From NCBI GenBank assembly GCA_963727285.1, contig CAVSFF010000011.1, forward strand, positions 1 to 64,000: a stretch of DNA of 64,000 bases. The letters are read 5' to 3'. The DNA is from CAITWD01 sp963727285. GTDB lineage: Bacteria; Actinomycetota; Thermoleophilia; Miltoncostaeales; Miltoncostaeaceae. The position numbers and the translations under genes are program-made. The first letter of the stretch is position 1; every line of letters starts with the position of its first letter. Positions 8,881 to 18,956 of this stretch are shown here, in pieces. Under the pieces are notes generated by a model. That model ran no database searches. It saw only the letters and a program-made list of their open reading frames with translations, and was not told where the DNA came from.

Positions 8881-9607
8881 TCATTTCGCGGCGCCGGCGT
8901 CGCCGGTGCCCGCGTCGAGCACGAGCATCGTGTGGGCGCCGCGCTGGAAGTGGTAGGGCACGCGCACGAGTCGTGACGGGGTGCCGTCGCCGGCGAGCGC
9001 CGCCCGCAGGCGGTCGAGGTACGGCGAGGGCGTGGCGGTCGTATCGATCAGCGGGAACACCCGCACCTCGCCGCGGGCGACGCGCACCAGCTCGCGCAGC
9101 GCCGCCAGGTGCGCGGCCTCGTCGAGGTGGTCGGGGTAGGTAAACAGCAGGTGCGCCGACAGGACGAGGTCGAACGACCGGTCGGCGAACGGCAGCTCGG
9201 GCAGACAGCGCGACGACATAGCGCTCGTCGGGCCCGCGAAAATCGGCGGCGAACGACTCCAGCGACGCCAGGCGGCTTGCGGCGTGGTGATCGGCGTCGC
9301 GGAACCACTCGTAGACGTAGATATCGGGGTGCTCGCGCACGTAGGTGTTGCCATGCAGCGTGTCGCGCCGGGCCTTCGGGATGAGCTCCGCCGGCGGGAC
9401 CGCGTAGATCGGATCGGTGCTGACGACGTGCGCGCCACGGGCACGCGCGCCGGCGGGAAAGCCGCTGGCGCCGCCCGGGCTGTCGAGGATCGCCCGTCCG
9501 GCCAGACCGTCCGGATCGAGACCGAACATCGCGCAGTATTCGTCGAAGCCGCGCGAGGTGACGATGATGTCGCCGAGTCCGCGCGGGGCGGCGGGGGAGC
9601 GTGTCAT
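8881..9607 (-). CDS. SAM-dependent methyltransferase-like protein
   Basis: About 242 residues after bridging one frame break near 9220. The N-terminal half carries GLDPDGLAGRAILDSPGGAS, a motif-I-like loop (LDSPGGASGFPAGARARGAH) with VVSTDPIYAV as motif II. The second half has LPFADRSFDLVLSAHLLFTY, typical of motif IV of class I methyltransferases, and a beta-rich end. It opens divergently from the YihY-type gene (about 200 bp apart). Substrate is unknown; similar proteins are annotated only as methyltransferase-domain proteins. Confidence 0.7.
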
Positions 9608-9813
9608 GGGCGGGTGCCGTCCGGGGCGTCGTGGATCGAGCCCGGATCGTAGTGGTCACGCGGCGCACGGTGACATCCGGCGCTCCCTGCGGCGGGGGGC
9701 GACCCGGTAGGCTCGCGGGTGACGCGCCGAGTCCCGAGGGGGATCCCGGACGACCCGTGGAGCGCAATGTCCGCCACACCCGCACGACGACGCCACGCCC
9801 GCGACCGGCGCCG

Positions 9814-10746
9814 GTGAGTACCACGCCCGGCATCGAGCGCGACTCCGCGACCCACGACACGGCGCCCGACGCGCCGGCGCGGGGTCGCTGGCGCACGACC
9901 TACGACGAGGCGTGGGCCATCGTCCGGCGCGCCCAGCGCCACCGCGTCACCGGACTTGCGAGCCAATTCGCCTACAACGCCTTCATCGCGACGGTCCCGA
10001 TGCTGCTGACCCTGATCGCCGCAGTGCGCCTGATCGGCGGCGAGGGGGCGACCACGCGGATCGTGCGGACCTACAACGAGGAGATTCCGACCGCCTACCA
10101 GCACACCCTCCACGACGTGCTCAATTCCGCGCTGCGCGATCAGAATCGCGCCGCCGCGGTGCTCGGGCTCGCGGCGATCGGTGCCGTGTACCTGGCCGGC
10201 AACGCGGTCGGCGGGCTGATGGTGGGGCTCGACCAGGCCCGCGGCGTGCCCGACCGGCCCTGGCTGGTCGGCAAGATCGTCGGGATGCGGATCGCCGCGA
10301 TCTGGATCGTCCTGGCCACGGTCGTGAACGTCGTGATTCTGCTCGGGCAGTCGGGTGTCGACATCTGGTCGCGGCGCTTCGACCTCTCGTCGGGCGTGCA
10401 TGCCAGCCTGCGCGGGCTGGTCTTCTTCTTCGGGACCCTGGTGCTGCTGGCGATGGTGTGGGTGCTCTACCGCCAGGGTCCGAACGCCCCGGCGCGGCGC
10501 CGGCGCGCGTACCTGCCCGGCATGGTCGTGGCCGCGATCGGGATCGTCGCGTTCACCCAGCTGTTCGCCGCCTACGTCGACCACCTCGGCGGCTTTTCGG
10601 TCTACGGGGCCCTCTTCGGCGTCGTGATCTACCTGACGCTGTTGTGGGGCGTCGGGCTGGCGGTGCTCTTCGGTGCGGAGATCAACGAGACCGCCGCCCA
10701 GCGGCGCGGCGAGACGGCTCCCTCACCGGCCGGGCCCGACCGCTAG
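9814..10746 (+). CDS. YihY/virulence factor BrkB family membrane protein
   Basis: About 310 residues with five to six membrane segments. The N-terminal QFAYNAFIATVPMLLTLIAAV and the central GFSVYGALFGVVIYLTLLW with FGAEIN near the end are hallmark BrkB/YihY features. I place the start at GTG 9814 (VSTTPGIERD); an in-frame GTG at 9757 is possible. The C-terminus is a short polar tail. The stop at 10746 overlaps the end of the convergent nei gene. Family members are inner-membrane proteins of uncertain function; the name ribonuclease BN is historical and not supported. Confidence 0.85.
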   Translation: MSTTPGIERDSATHDTAPDAPARGRWRTTYDEAWAIVRRAQRHRVTGLASQFAYNAFIATVPMLLTLIAAVRLIGGEGATTRIVRTYNEEIPTAYQHTLHDVLNSALRDQNRAAAVLGLAAIGAVYLAGNAVGGLMVGLDQARGVPDRPWLVGKIVGMRIAAIWIVLATVVNVVILLGQSGVDIWSRRFDLSSGVHASLRGLVFFFGTLVLLAMVWVLYRQGPNAPARRRRAYLPGMVVAAIGIVAFTQLFAAYVDHLGGFSVYGALFGVVIYLTLLWGVGLAVLFGAEINETAAQRRGETAPSPAGPDR

Positions 10747-11566
10747 CTCTGACAGTCCGGGCACCAGAACGTCGTGCGATGGTCGTCGCCTTGGCCGCGG
10801 GCGAGGACGCCGGGTCCCGCAGCGCCGGCAGGGCCGGCCGCGGCGCCCGTAGACCCAGTTCTGGCCCGACGGGCCGCGTGAGGGGAGCCACCCCGGCGGA
10901 TCGTAGGTCGAGATCGGGCCGCGGTGGAGGGTCCCGGTGTGCAGCAGGCGCGCCGCGGTCGCCCCGAGCGCGGTGGCCTCGTCGAAGCTCAGCGACCCGA
11001 CCGCGCGCCACGGGTCGATGCCGGCCAGAAACAGCGACTCGGACTTGTAGACGTTGCCGATCCCGCACACGATCCGCTGGTCGAGCAGGGCCTCCCCGAT
11101 CTCCCGTCCCGGGGTGACGGTCGCAAGCGCCGCCACTAGCGCCGGACCGGGATCGATCGTCGGGGTCGAGCAGGTCCGGGCCGAGCGCCCGGACGCGCCC
11201 GGGCAGGGGCATGCCCGGCTCGATCAGCTGGACGTTCGGGCAGCGCACGAGCGTGGCCACGTAGCCCGGGACGCGGAAGCCGACCATGACCGCGCCCCGC
11301 CGCGGCAGGGTGCCGTCGGGGGCGTCGTAGAGGTGCCAGGCACCGGACATCATCAGGTGCGAGACCAGGACGCGTCCGGAGGCAAAGTGCAGCAGGTGGA
11401 ATTTGCCGCGGGCCTCGGCGGCGGTGATCGTCTCGCCGGCCAGGCGCCGATCGAGCCGCTGCGCGCGGACCCGCGGATCCGTGCTCCAGGCCTCGGCGAT
11501 CGTCGTCCCGACCAGGCAGCGGGAAAAGCGGCCGGCGTTGCGGTGGCTGACCTGTCCCTCAGGCAC
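10743..11566 (-). CDS. nei: Fpg/Nei-family DNA glycosylase (endonuclease VIII)
   Basis: A bifunctional glycosylase/AP-lyase for oxidised bases. The N-terminus MPEG supplies the catalytic Pro2 and Glu3. RIVCGIGNVYKSESLFLAG is the helix-two-turn-helix, and the C-terminal zinc finger is CRRCGT with WCPDCQS at the very end. Two frame breaks (near 11150 and 10830) must be bridged. The protein starts inside the end of lhr (8-nt overlap), matching the lhr-nei pair known in Mycobacterium tuberculosis (Rv3296-Rv3297) and supporting a shared repair role. The residues after MPEG (QVSHRNAG) are less canonical, but all catalytic elements are present. Confidence 0.85.
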
Positions 11567-14500
11567 GCAGCACGAGGCCTTTGAGGTCCTGGCGAAAGCC
11601 CGCCTCGACGAGGGCGCCGCGCCAGTCCGAGTCGTCGACGGCGACCCCGTCGACGCGGGTGACGATCAGGCGCCGGGCCCGGTCGGCCTGGACCCAGTCG
11701 GCCAGTGCCGCAAGCGCCCGCTCCACGAGTCCCGCGGCCGGGGCCCCGAGGAGCACGATGCCGTGGCCGCCGCGTTCGAGGTAGAGCACCGCGCGTCCGT
11801 CGATCAGCACGACGTGGGCGCCGTAGGCCCGTGCCGGGGTACGCGCGCCGGGACTCTCCGGCCACGGCAGCGCGGCCCCGTAGGGCTGGGCGGGGTCGGC
11901 GGCTCCCAGTACCAGCGCCTGCCCGACGGCGGGTGCCTCGCGCAGGTCCCGGACCCGTTCGATGGCGCCGGGCAGACCGAACTGCGCCCCGCCGAGCCCC
12001 TCGACGAAGTAGCCGCGCCGGCAGGCCCCGAGCACCTCCAGCTGGACGAGCTCCGCATAGACCGCGGCAAAGCCGCCCTCGATCCCCTCGCTGCGCACGC
12101 CCCCGCGGGTCACCAGGCCGTGCCGGTCCAGGAGCAGCTCGGCAACGGCGCGCCGCCGCTCGGCCGCGGGGACAGGGTCCGTGACGACGGGCACCTCGGT
12201 CCGGGACCAGCGGCCCGCGCGTCCCGCACGGGCCCCGCTGCGGCCCGCGTGCGCGATGGTGGCCCGGCGGCTCGTCCGGGGCGGCGGCGGGGGCGCGGCG
12301 AGCTTGCGCGGTGCGCGCAGCGGGGCCCACAGGTCGTTGGTGATCTCGCCGGCCCAGACCAGCGACCAGATCGCGGCGGCGAGATCGGCCGGTGCGGCGC
12401 CCGTGATCCGCACCAGGTCGTCCCAGAAGAGCGCTCCCTGCGCAGCGCCGCGCGGACCGCGACCGCGTCGTCATCCTCGGGCGCCGGGCCGACGGGCGAC
12501 TGAGGGCCGACGAGCGCACGCTCCTCACGCAGGTAGATCGCCACCCGCGAGCCTCCGGCACCGATCCAGGTGATCTCGCCCGAGGCGGCCAGCTCGTCGA
12601 TCCAGGCCGGGCTGTAGCCGCCCAGGCGCCGCGGGAACACCTCGCCCTCCCACTGGGCGGCGGGGAGCGCGACGCCCTGGAGGGTCCGGATCACGTCGCG
12701 CACGCCGTCCGGGCCACCCAGGCCCCGTGGGCGGTCGATCCGGTGCCAGGCCGGCAGGAAGCGGCCGAGCACCTCGGGGTCGGCCGGTTCGACCTCGCGC
12801 CGCAGGATCGCCAGGCTTGCCCGCCGCAGGCGCCGCAGCACGTCCGGGTCGCACCACTCGATGCCCGATCCGCCGGGCACGAGCTCGCCGCGGATCACGG
12901 CCCCGCGCGACTCGAGGATCCCGAGCACGGTCTCGGCGGCGTCGCGGGTGATCGCGAAGCGGTCGGCAAGGTCGGCGGTGACGAAGGGCCCGCGCGTGGC
13001 CGCATGGCGGCCGACGATCCCGATCAGGGCCTCGGCGACCGGTTCCAGGAACACCGCCGGCAGCCCGCCGGCGGCATCACCCCGAGCCCGTCGCGGTAGC
13101 GGCCGGCGTCGTGGGCGTCGATCACCCGGGGCTCGCCCGCGACCCGGACCTCGGCCGCCCGCCGCTCGCGCACGAGTGTCGCGATCCAATCCGCCGCCGG
13201 GGCACCTTCGACGCAGCGCGCGACGATCTCGCCCCGGGTCAGGTCCCCGAGCCGTCGCAGCAGGTCGTGCAGTTCGTCGGCCGAGCGTGCCCGCCGGTTG
13301 GCCGCCGTGGCCTGGAGTTCGCCGTGGACCTGGGCGATCGCCTCGGGATCGATCAGCTCCCGCAGTTCCTCGCGGCCGAGCAGCTCCCGCAGCAGGTCGC
13401 GGTCGAGGGTCAGCGCCTGGGCGCGGCGCTCGGCGACGGGAGCGTCGCCTTCGTACATGTAGCTGGCCACGAACGCGAACAGCAGATTGGCCGCAAACGG
13501 CGACGGGGTGGCCGTCTCGATGTCGACGACGCCGACCTCGCCGGTGGCGATGCGCCCGAGCAGCGCGTGGAGCGCCGGGAGGTCGAACCAGTCGTTCAGG
13601 CACTCGCGGTAGGTCTCGAGGATGATCGGAAAGCTTCCGTAGTCGCGTGCGACCTCCAATAGCGATTGGGCCCGCAGGCGCTGCTGCCATAACGGCGAGC
13701 GGTGCCCGGGGCGGCGCCGCGGAATCAACAGCGCCCGCGCGGCGTTCTCACGGAAGCGCGCCCCGAACAGCGCGGTGCCCGCCAGCTCGCCGAGCACCCG
13801 TTCGTCGAGTTCCTCGGGTCCCATCAGGGCAAGCGCCGGATCCGGGGCGACGTCGGCGTCGGGCAGGTGGACGGCGATGCCGTCGTCGGTCCAGATGCCG
13901 TGGGCGTCCTGGCCGGTGTGCTCGCGGATCGCGGCCGTCATCGCCATCGCCCACGGGGCGTGCACGCGCGAGCCGAACGGGGTCAACACGCACAGCCGCC
14001 AGTCGCCGATCTCGTCACGGAAGCGCTCGATCACGATGACCCGGTCGCTCGGCACGGTGCCGGTCGCATCGGCCTGTTCGTGCAGGTAGGCGATCAGGTT
14101 GCCGGCGGCACGTTCGTCGAATGCGCTGTCGGCGGCCAGCCGGGCGCGCGCGGCGGCCTCGGGCATCGCGACCAACTCGCGCGCCAGGCGCCCGACGGCC
14201 TCGCCGAGCTCGACCGGACGGCCGAGGTCGTCCCCGCGCCAGAACGGCACCGTGCCGGGTGCGCCCGGCGCCGGCGAGACGAGCACGCGGTCGCGGGTGA
14301 TCTGCTCGATCCGCCAGGACGAGGCGCCCAGCATGAAGGTCTGGCCGGCCCGTGCCTCGTAGACCATCTCCTCGTCGAGCTCGCCGACGCGGCTCGAGCC
14401 GTCGGCGAGCCAGACCCCGTACATGCCGCGATCGGGAATCGTGCCGGCGTTGGTGACCACCAGTTGGCGGGCACCGGGGCGGCCGCGCACCGTGCCGGTG

Positions 14501-16002
14501 ACCCGGTCCCAGACCAGGCGCGGCTTGAGCTCGGCGAAGTTGTCGGACGGATAGCGGCCGACCAGCATGTCGAGGGTGTTCTCCAGCTGCTCGCGCGTGA
14601 GCTCGGCGAAGGGGTAGCTGGCCCGTACCAGCGCCTCGATGTCGTCGAGCGCCCACTCCTCGTCGGCACAGATCGCCACCAGCTGCTGGGCCAGCACGTC
14701 CAGCGGCAGGCGCGGTACGACGGTGTGCTCGATCTCACCGGTCTGCATGCGGGCGACGACCGCCGCGCACTCGAGCAGATCGCCGCGGAACTTCGGAAAC
14801 ACCCGCCCCTTGCTGCGTCCGCCGACGTGATGACCCGACCGGCCGATGCGCTGGATCCCACGGGCCACGCTGCGCGGGCTCTCGACCTGGATCACGAGAT
14901 CGATCGCACCCATGTCGATGCCGAGCTCGAGGCTCGAGGTCGCCACGAGCGCCGGCAGCTGTCCGGCCTTCAGTTGCTCCTCGATGATCGTGCGCTGCTC
15001 GCGGGCGAGGCTGCCGTGGTGGGCGCGGGCGATGTCCTCGCCGGCAAGCTCGTTGATGCGCAGCGACAGGCGCTCGGCCAGGCGCCGGTTGTTGACGAAC
15101 ACCAGGGTCGAGGTGTGTGCGCGGATCAGCGCGACCAGCTCCGGGTAGATCGTCGGCCAGATCGATCCGGTCGTGCCCCCGCCGCCGAGCACGAACTCGG
15201 TGTCGGCCGCCAGGGCGTGGGGGCCGTCGGAGGCGAGGGCTGCCATGTCGTCGACCGGCACGATCACCTCGATCTCCATCGGGGCGCGGGTGCCGGCGTC
15301 GGCGATCGTCACCGGGCGCACCACCCCGCCCGGTCCCTGGCCCCCGAGAAACCGGGCGATCTCCGACAACGGCCGCTGGGTCGCCGAGAGGCCGATCCGC
15401 TGCAGCCGCCCCCCGCGCGCGGTCACGAGCGCGTCGAGCCGCTCCACCGACACCGCCAGGTGCGCGCCGCGCTTGGTGGCCGCCATCGCGTGGATCTCGT
15501 CGACGATCAGCGTCCCGACCCCCTCGAGCACCGACCGCGCGCGCGAGGTCAGCATCAGAAACAGGCTCTCGGGGGTGGTGATCAGCACGTCGGGCGGGTG
15601 GCGCAGGATCCGCGCGCGTTCGCGCTGGGTGGTGTCGCCGGTGCGGACGGCCACGCTGATCTCCGGTGCGGCGAGGCCGGCACGCGCGGCGGCGTCACGG
15701 AGCCCGGCAAGCGGCCCCTCGAGGTTACGCTCGACGTCGTAGTTGAGGGCTTTCAGCGGCGAGACATAGAGCACCCGCGCCGGGGTCTCTCCCGCCAGGC
15801 GCGCGGCCATGATGCGGTCGAGCGCCCACAGGAACGCCGCCAGCGTCTTGCCCGACCCGGTCGGGGCGAGCAGCAGCGTGTGGTCCCCGGAGGCGATCGC
15901 CGGCCAGCCCGCCCGCTGGACGTCGGTCGGGGCGGCGAAGGCGCGCGCGAACCACTCCGCGGTCAGCGCGTGGAAGTCGTCCAGTGCCGGGTCCGCGGCC
16001 AT
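11559..16002 (-). CDS. lhr: Lhr-family superfamily-2 DNA helicase
   Basis: About 1,480 residues, the full length of Lhr. The helicase core has Walker A APTGSGKT near residue 45, the DEIH box (VDEIHAM), SAT-type motif III (GLSATQRPL) and motif VI QRIGRSGH. A winged-helix and the Lhr core domain follow (SSWRIEQITRDRVLV, EVFPRRLGGYSPAWIDELA), and the distinctive long C-terminal domain ends in KGLVLRA. Lhr unwinds RNA:DNA and DNA duplexes with 3'-5' polarity and is induced by DNA damage in mycobacteria. Frame breaks near 13060 and 12440 are bridged; both lie in conserved regions, so sequence error is likely. It is followed directly by nei. Confidence 0.92.
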
Positions 16003-16024
16003 GTCCGGATGGTAGACGTCGCCG

Positions 16025-16042
16025 CGCCCGGGCTCCCGGGCG
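16025..16042 (-). terminator. GC-rich inverted repeat between tetR stop and lhr start
   Basis: CGCCCGGG (16025-16032) and CCCGGGCG (16035-16042) are perfect arms around a 2-nt centre. They lie in the 60-bp gap after the TetR-family gene (stop 16063) and before lhr, both on the minus strand. It is a candidate terminator, or an operator for lhr; no U-run follows. Confidence 0.4.
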
Positions 16043-16062
16043 ACCTCACCGCCGGTGGCGGA

Positions 16063-16668
16063 TCAGGTCGCCGCGGCGACGATGCCGTCGAGCACGAGAT
16101 CGACGACCGTCGACAGCTCCCGCGTGGGGTCGGACCCGTCCGGCGTCGCGGGCACGAGCGCCAGCCCCATCAGGGCCGCAAGCAGGACGGTCGCGGCGGC
16201 GGTCGGGTCGACGTCCGCCCGGATGCGTCCGAAGCGCTGTTCGAGGGTGAGATACGACACCAGGCCCGTAAACGGGACCGGCGGCGGATAGCCGTTGGCC
16301 GGGTCGACCGCGCGACGGCGGGCGTCGGCGAGCTCGGGGTCGGACAGGATCCCCAGCTCCAGCGGCAGAATGTCGTCGCGCAGCGTCGCGAGCACCCCGA
16401 GGGCCTCGGTGAGGTTGTCGCGCACCGTGGAGGTCCCGGCGCGTCCCGGGAAGGCGGCCATCCAGTCGATCGCCGACGCGTTGCGCACCAGGATCGCCTC
16501 GAGAAAGAGCTCCTGCTTGTCGGCGAAGTGGCGGTACATGGTGCCTTCGGCCACGCCGGCGGCCTCGGCGATCGCCCGCGTCGTCGCATGCTGGTAGCCG
16601 ACGCGGCGCACGACCTCGGCCGTGGCGTCGACGAGGCGTCGGCGGGTATCGGATTCGCGTGTTGCCAT
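16063..16668 (-). CDS. TetR/AcrR-family transcriptional regulator
   Basis: 201 residues from ATG 16668. The N-terminal helix-turn-helix (RRRLVDATAEVVRRVGYQHA, TTRAIAEAAGVAEGTMYRHF) is textbook TetR, followed by an all-helical ligand domain. It is last in a three-gene minus-strand operon with an ABC permease and ATPase, starting 24 nt after the permease stop. The likely role is local control of that exporter. The operator-like half-sites at 18508-18534, just ahead of the ATPase gene, are the obvious binding place. Confidence 0.9.
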   Translation of the reverse strand: MATRESDTRRRLVDATAEVVRRVGYQHATTRAIAEAAGVAEGTMYRHFADKQELFLEAILVRNASAIDWMAAFPGRAGTSTVRDNLTEALGVLATLRDDILPLELGILSDPELADARRRAVDPANGYPPPVPFTGLVSYLTLEQRFGRIRADVDPTAAATVLLAALMGLALVPATPDGSDPTRELSTVVDLVLDGIVAAAT

Positions 16669-16691
16669 GATCGTGTCTCCCGTCGCCCGTG

Positions 16692-17489
16692 CTACTCGAC
16701 GATGTCGCGTCGGCGGAACGCGAGCGTCGCCGATGCGAGCCCGACCGCAGCGTAGGCGGCGCCCAGGACGACCGCGGAGCCGTAGGCGACGTCGGCCGTT
16801 CCACCGGAGGCCAGCGCCGTCAGGATCGAGCCCGGCAGCCAGTGCGAGGCGCCGCTCGCCACCAGCTTGAAGACGCTCTCGATGATCAGGACGTAGGCGA
16901 CGCCGCCGGCGATGGCGACCGTCGAGCTCCTCGTGAGCACGGCGATCACGAGCCCCATGACCCCCCAGACCAACAGCGCCAGATAGGTGTCGAGCCAGGC
17001 GCCCGCGATGGCACCCGCGGCGCCCGCCCACCAGTGGGACATCGAGATGCCGGAGACGCTCGCCATCCCGATCGCGCTGACACAGCACACCACCACGGCG
17101 ACCGTGGTCGCGAGGGCGGTCCAGAGGGCGAGGGCGGCGACCTTGCCGGCAAGCAGCCGCGTGCGGCGCGGCTCGGCCTGGACGAGGATCCGGATCAGGC
17201 CGCTGGTGTAGTCACTGGCCGCCGAGATCGCCCAGAACGACAGCGTGACGACGCCGAGAAACGTGGTCGCGGTCGCCAGTGAGATCACCATCCCATGGCT
17301 CCCCGCCAGCTGTGCCGCCGTGGGAAACGCGCCGCCGGGGCCCTGGGTGTTGCCGGAGATCCCGTGCGCGGGTGCACTGAACACGAACACGTTCATCAGC
17401 ACGCTAAACAGCGCCGTGACCCCGATCCAGCCGAGGCGAAAGCTGCCCCGGCGAAACCGCGTGAGCTCGGACCGGACGATGCCGACCAT
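16692..17489 (-). CDS. ABC-2-type transporter permease
   Basis: 265 residues with about six membrane helices, for example LGWIGVTALFSVLMNVFVF near residues 19-37 and VAYVLIIESVFKLVA later. The cytoplasmic segment EPRRTRLLAGKVAAL is the usual coupling region of ABC-2 exporters. Its start touches the ATPase stop (17489, 1-nt overlap). With the ATPase it should form an exporter for a drug, lipid or peptide; the substrate is unknown. Confidence 0.88.
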   Translation of the reverse strand: MVGIVRSELTRFRRGSFRLGWIGVTALFSVLMNVFVFSAPAHGISGNTQGPGGAFPTAAQLAGSHGMVISLATATTFLGVVTLSFWAISAASDYTSGLIRILVQAEPRRTRLLAGKVAALALWTALATTVAVVVCCVSAIGMASVSGISMSHWWAGAAGAIAGAWLDTYLALLVWGVMGLVIAVLTRSSTVAIAGGVAYVLIIESVFKLVASGASHWLPGSILTALASGGTADVAYGSAVVLGAAYAAVGLASATLAFRRRDIVE

Positions 17490-18505
17490 CAGTCCTCCGC
17501 CCGCATCGCGGGGGAGCCCGCGATCGCCGCCGCACCGTCATCCTCGGGCCGGGCCTGGGCCGCACGGTCGCGCGCCAGCTCGCCGTCGGTGCGGCCGGTC
17601 ATGCGCAGGAAGACGTCCTCGAGGTCCTCCTGGGCGGCGAGGAGCTTGCGCAGGGTCACCCCGATCGACGTCGCGGCGCGGTTGATGTCGCAGGTGGCGT
17701 CGTCGTCGGCGGCGACACGGAGCTCGCCGTCCTCGCGGGTGACATCCCAGCCGGACGCCACGAGGGCCGCCGTCAGGCGGTCGATGTCCTCGGGGTGCTC
17801 GGGCGCCACCTCGACGTGCGGGACCGCGCGCGCCAACAGGTCCCCGATCGAGCCGGAGAAGAGCACCTCGCCGAAGCGGATGATCACGACCATGTCGCAG
17901 GCCGCCTCGATCTCGCCGAGCAGGTGGGACGAGACGATCACCGTGCGCCCTTCGGCGGCCAGGCTGCGCAGGAGTCCCCGGATCTCCACGATGCCCGCGG
18001 GGTCGAGGCCGTTGGTGGGCTCGTCGAGGATCAGCAGGTCGGGCGAGGGCAACAGCGCGGCGGCGATGCCGAGCCGCTGCTTCATCCCGAGCGAAAAGCG
18101 CGTCACCGGCTCGTCCTCGCGCCCGGTCAGCCCGACCCGCGCGATCACGCTGGTCACGCGGTCGTCGTCGAGCCCGCGCAGCTGCGCCAGCGCGCGCAGG
18201 TTGTCGCGCGCCGACAGCGTCGGCAGAAACGCCGGGTTCTCGATCAGCGCGCCCACGCGTCCGGCATAGCGCTCGGGGTGGGTGGTCGGGATCCCGAGCA
18301 CCTCGGCGGTGCCGGCGGACGGGCGGATCAGCCCGAGCAGCATGCGGATCAGGGTGCTCTTGCCGGACCCGTTGGGCCCGACCAGGCCGACGACCCCGCC
18401 TCGGGGAATGCGCAGGCTCATCTGGTTGACGGCGACCAGGCGCCCGAAGGTGCGGGTCAGCCCACGGGTGTCGACGACAAACGACGGTGTGGTATCTGTG
18501 ATCAT
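17489..18505 (-). CDS. ABC transporter ATP-binding protein (drug-exporter type)
   Basis: 338 residues. Walker A GPNGSGKST (about residues 43-51), Q-loop region, signature FSLGMKQRLGIA (the SxGMKQR variant typical of CcmA/DrrA-type ATPases), Walker B LLILDEPTNGLDP and the switch His (VSSHLLGEIE) are all present. The C-terminal extension of about 110 residues with a DUF4162-like region is usual for these exporters. It is the first gene of the exporter-tetR operon. The ATG lies only 2 bp from an inverted-repeat operator, suggesting a leaderless or near-leaderless transcript. Confidence 0.92.
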   Translation of the reverse strand: MITDTTPSFVVDTRGLTRTFGRLVAVNQMSLRIPRGGVVGLVGPNGSGKSTLIRMLLGLIRPSAGTAEVLGIPTTHPERYAGRVGALIENPAFLPTLSARDNLRALAQLRGLDDDRVTSVIARVGLTGREDEPVTRFSLGMKQRLGIAAALLPSPDLLILDEPTNGLDPAGIVEIRGLLRSLAAEGRTVIVSSHLLGEIEAACDMVVIIRFGEVLFSGSIGDLLARAVPHVEVAPEHPEDIDRLTAALVASGWDVTREDGELRVAADDDATCDINRAATSIGVTLRKLLAAQEDLEDVFLRMTGRTDGELARDRAAQARPEDDGAAAIAGSPAMRAED

Positions 18506-18507
18506 GC

Positions 18508-18534
18508 GCTCACTATTCGTGAGCGATTGCTCAC
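18508..18534 (-). promoter_or_regulatory. Operator-like triple half-site ahead of the ABC exporter operon
   Basis: Three alternating half-sites occur in 27 bp: GCTCAC (18508-18513), GTGAGC (18519-18524) and GCTCAC (18529-18534), with spacers of 5 and 4 bp. Each adjacent pair is a perfect palindrome. TetR-family proteins often bind such sites, and a TetR gene ends this operon, so autorepression is likely. The site abuts the start codon of the ATPase gene. Confidence 0.6.
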
Positions 18535-18642
18535 AGTCAAGCGCGGACGGTCCGCCGGACCCCCCGGGGCCCGGCCGGACCCGCGCCCCGGTTGGCGCGA
18601 TCGCGCCCGGTCGGCCCCCCGGACGGCGGTATCCTGTCGGAG

Positions 18643-18954
18643 ATGCGTAATTTCGGAACTGTGCAGCCGCCCGAGACGGCCCAGCGGCCCAAAGGGCCGG
18701 GCGACGGGACGGACTTCGACGAGGCCGCGCACATCATCGTGCTCAACGACAACCACAACACCTTCGAGCACGTCGCGGCCTCCCTGGCGTCCGTGCTGCC
18801 CGGCGTCGACTACGCCAAGGGCATGGGGTTTGCCACCAAGATCCACAACGAGGGCCGCGCCCGCGTGTGGAGCGGGCATCGCGAGATCGCCGAGCTGTAC
18901 TGGGAGCAGCTGCATGCGGCCGGCCTGACGCTCGTGCCGCTCGGCGACCGCTGA
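18643..18954 (+). CDS. clpS: ATP-dependent Clp protease adaptor ClpS
   Basis: 103 residues. The core VLNDNHNTFEHV matches the NDxxNTFEHV/substrate-binding segment of ClpS, which brings N-degron proteins to the ClpA/ClpC N-domain. The fold continues through ATKIHNEGRARVWSGHREIA. The 30-residue N-terminal extension is polar, as in other ClpS proteins. The ATG at 18643 follows GGAG. The next gene starts 2 nt after its stop, so it shares a transcript with an apparently unrelated ThDP enzyme. Confidence 0.88.
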   Translation: MRNFGTVQPPETAQRPKGPGDGTDFDEAAHIIVLNDNHNTFEHVAASLASVLPGVDYAKGMGFATKIHNEGRARVWSGHREIAELYWEQLHAAGLTLVPLGDR

Positions 18955-18956
18955 CC

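Noticed and set aside
13702..16755. About 1,000-codon plus-strand open frame opposite lhr
   Set aside because: Antisense shadow of lhr with His/Arg/Gly-rich composition and no recognisable family.
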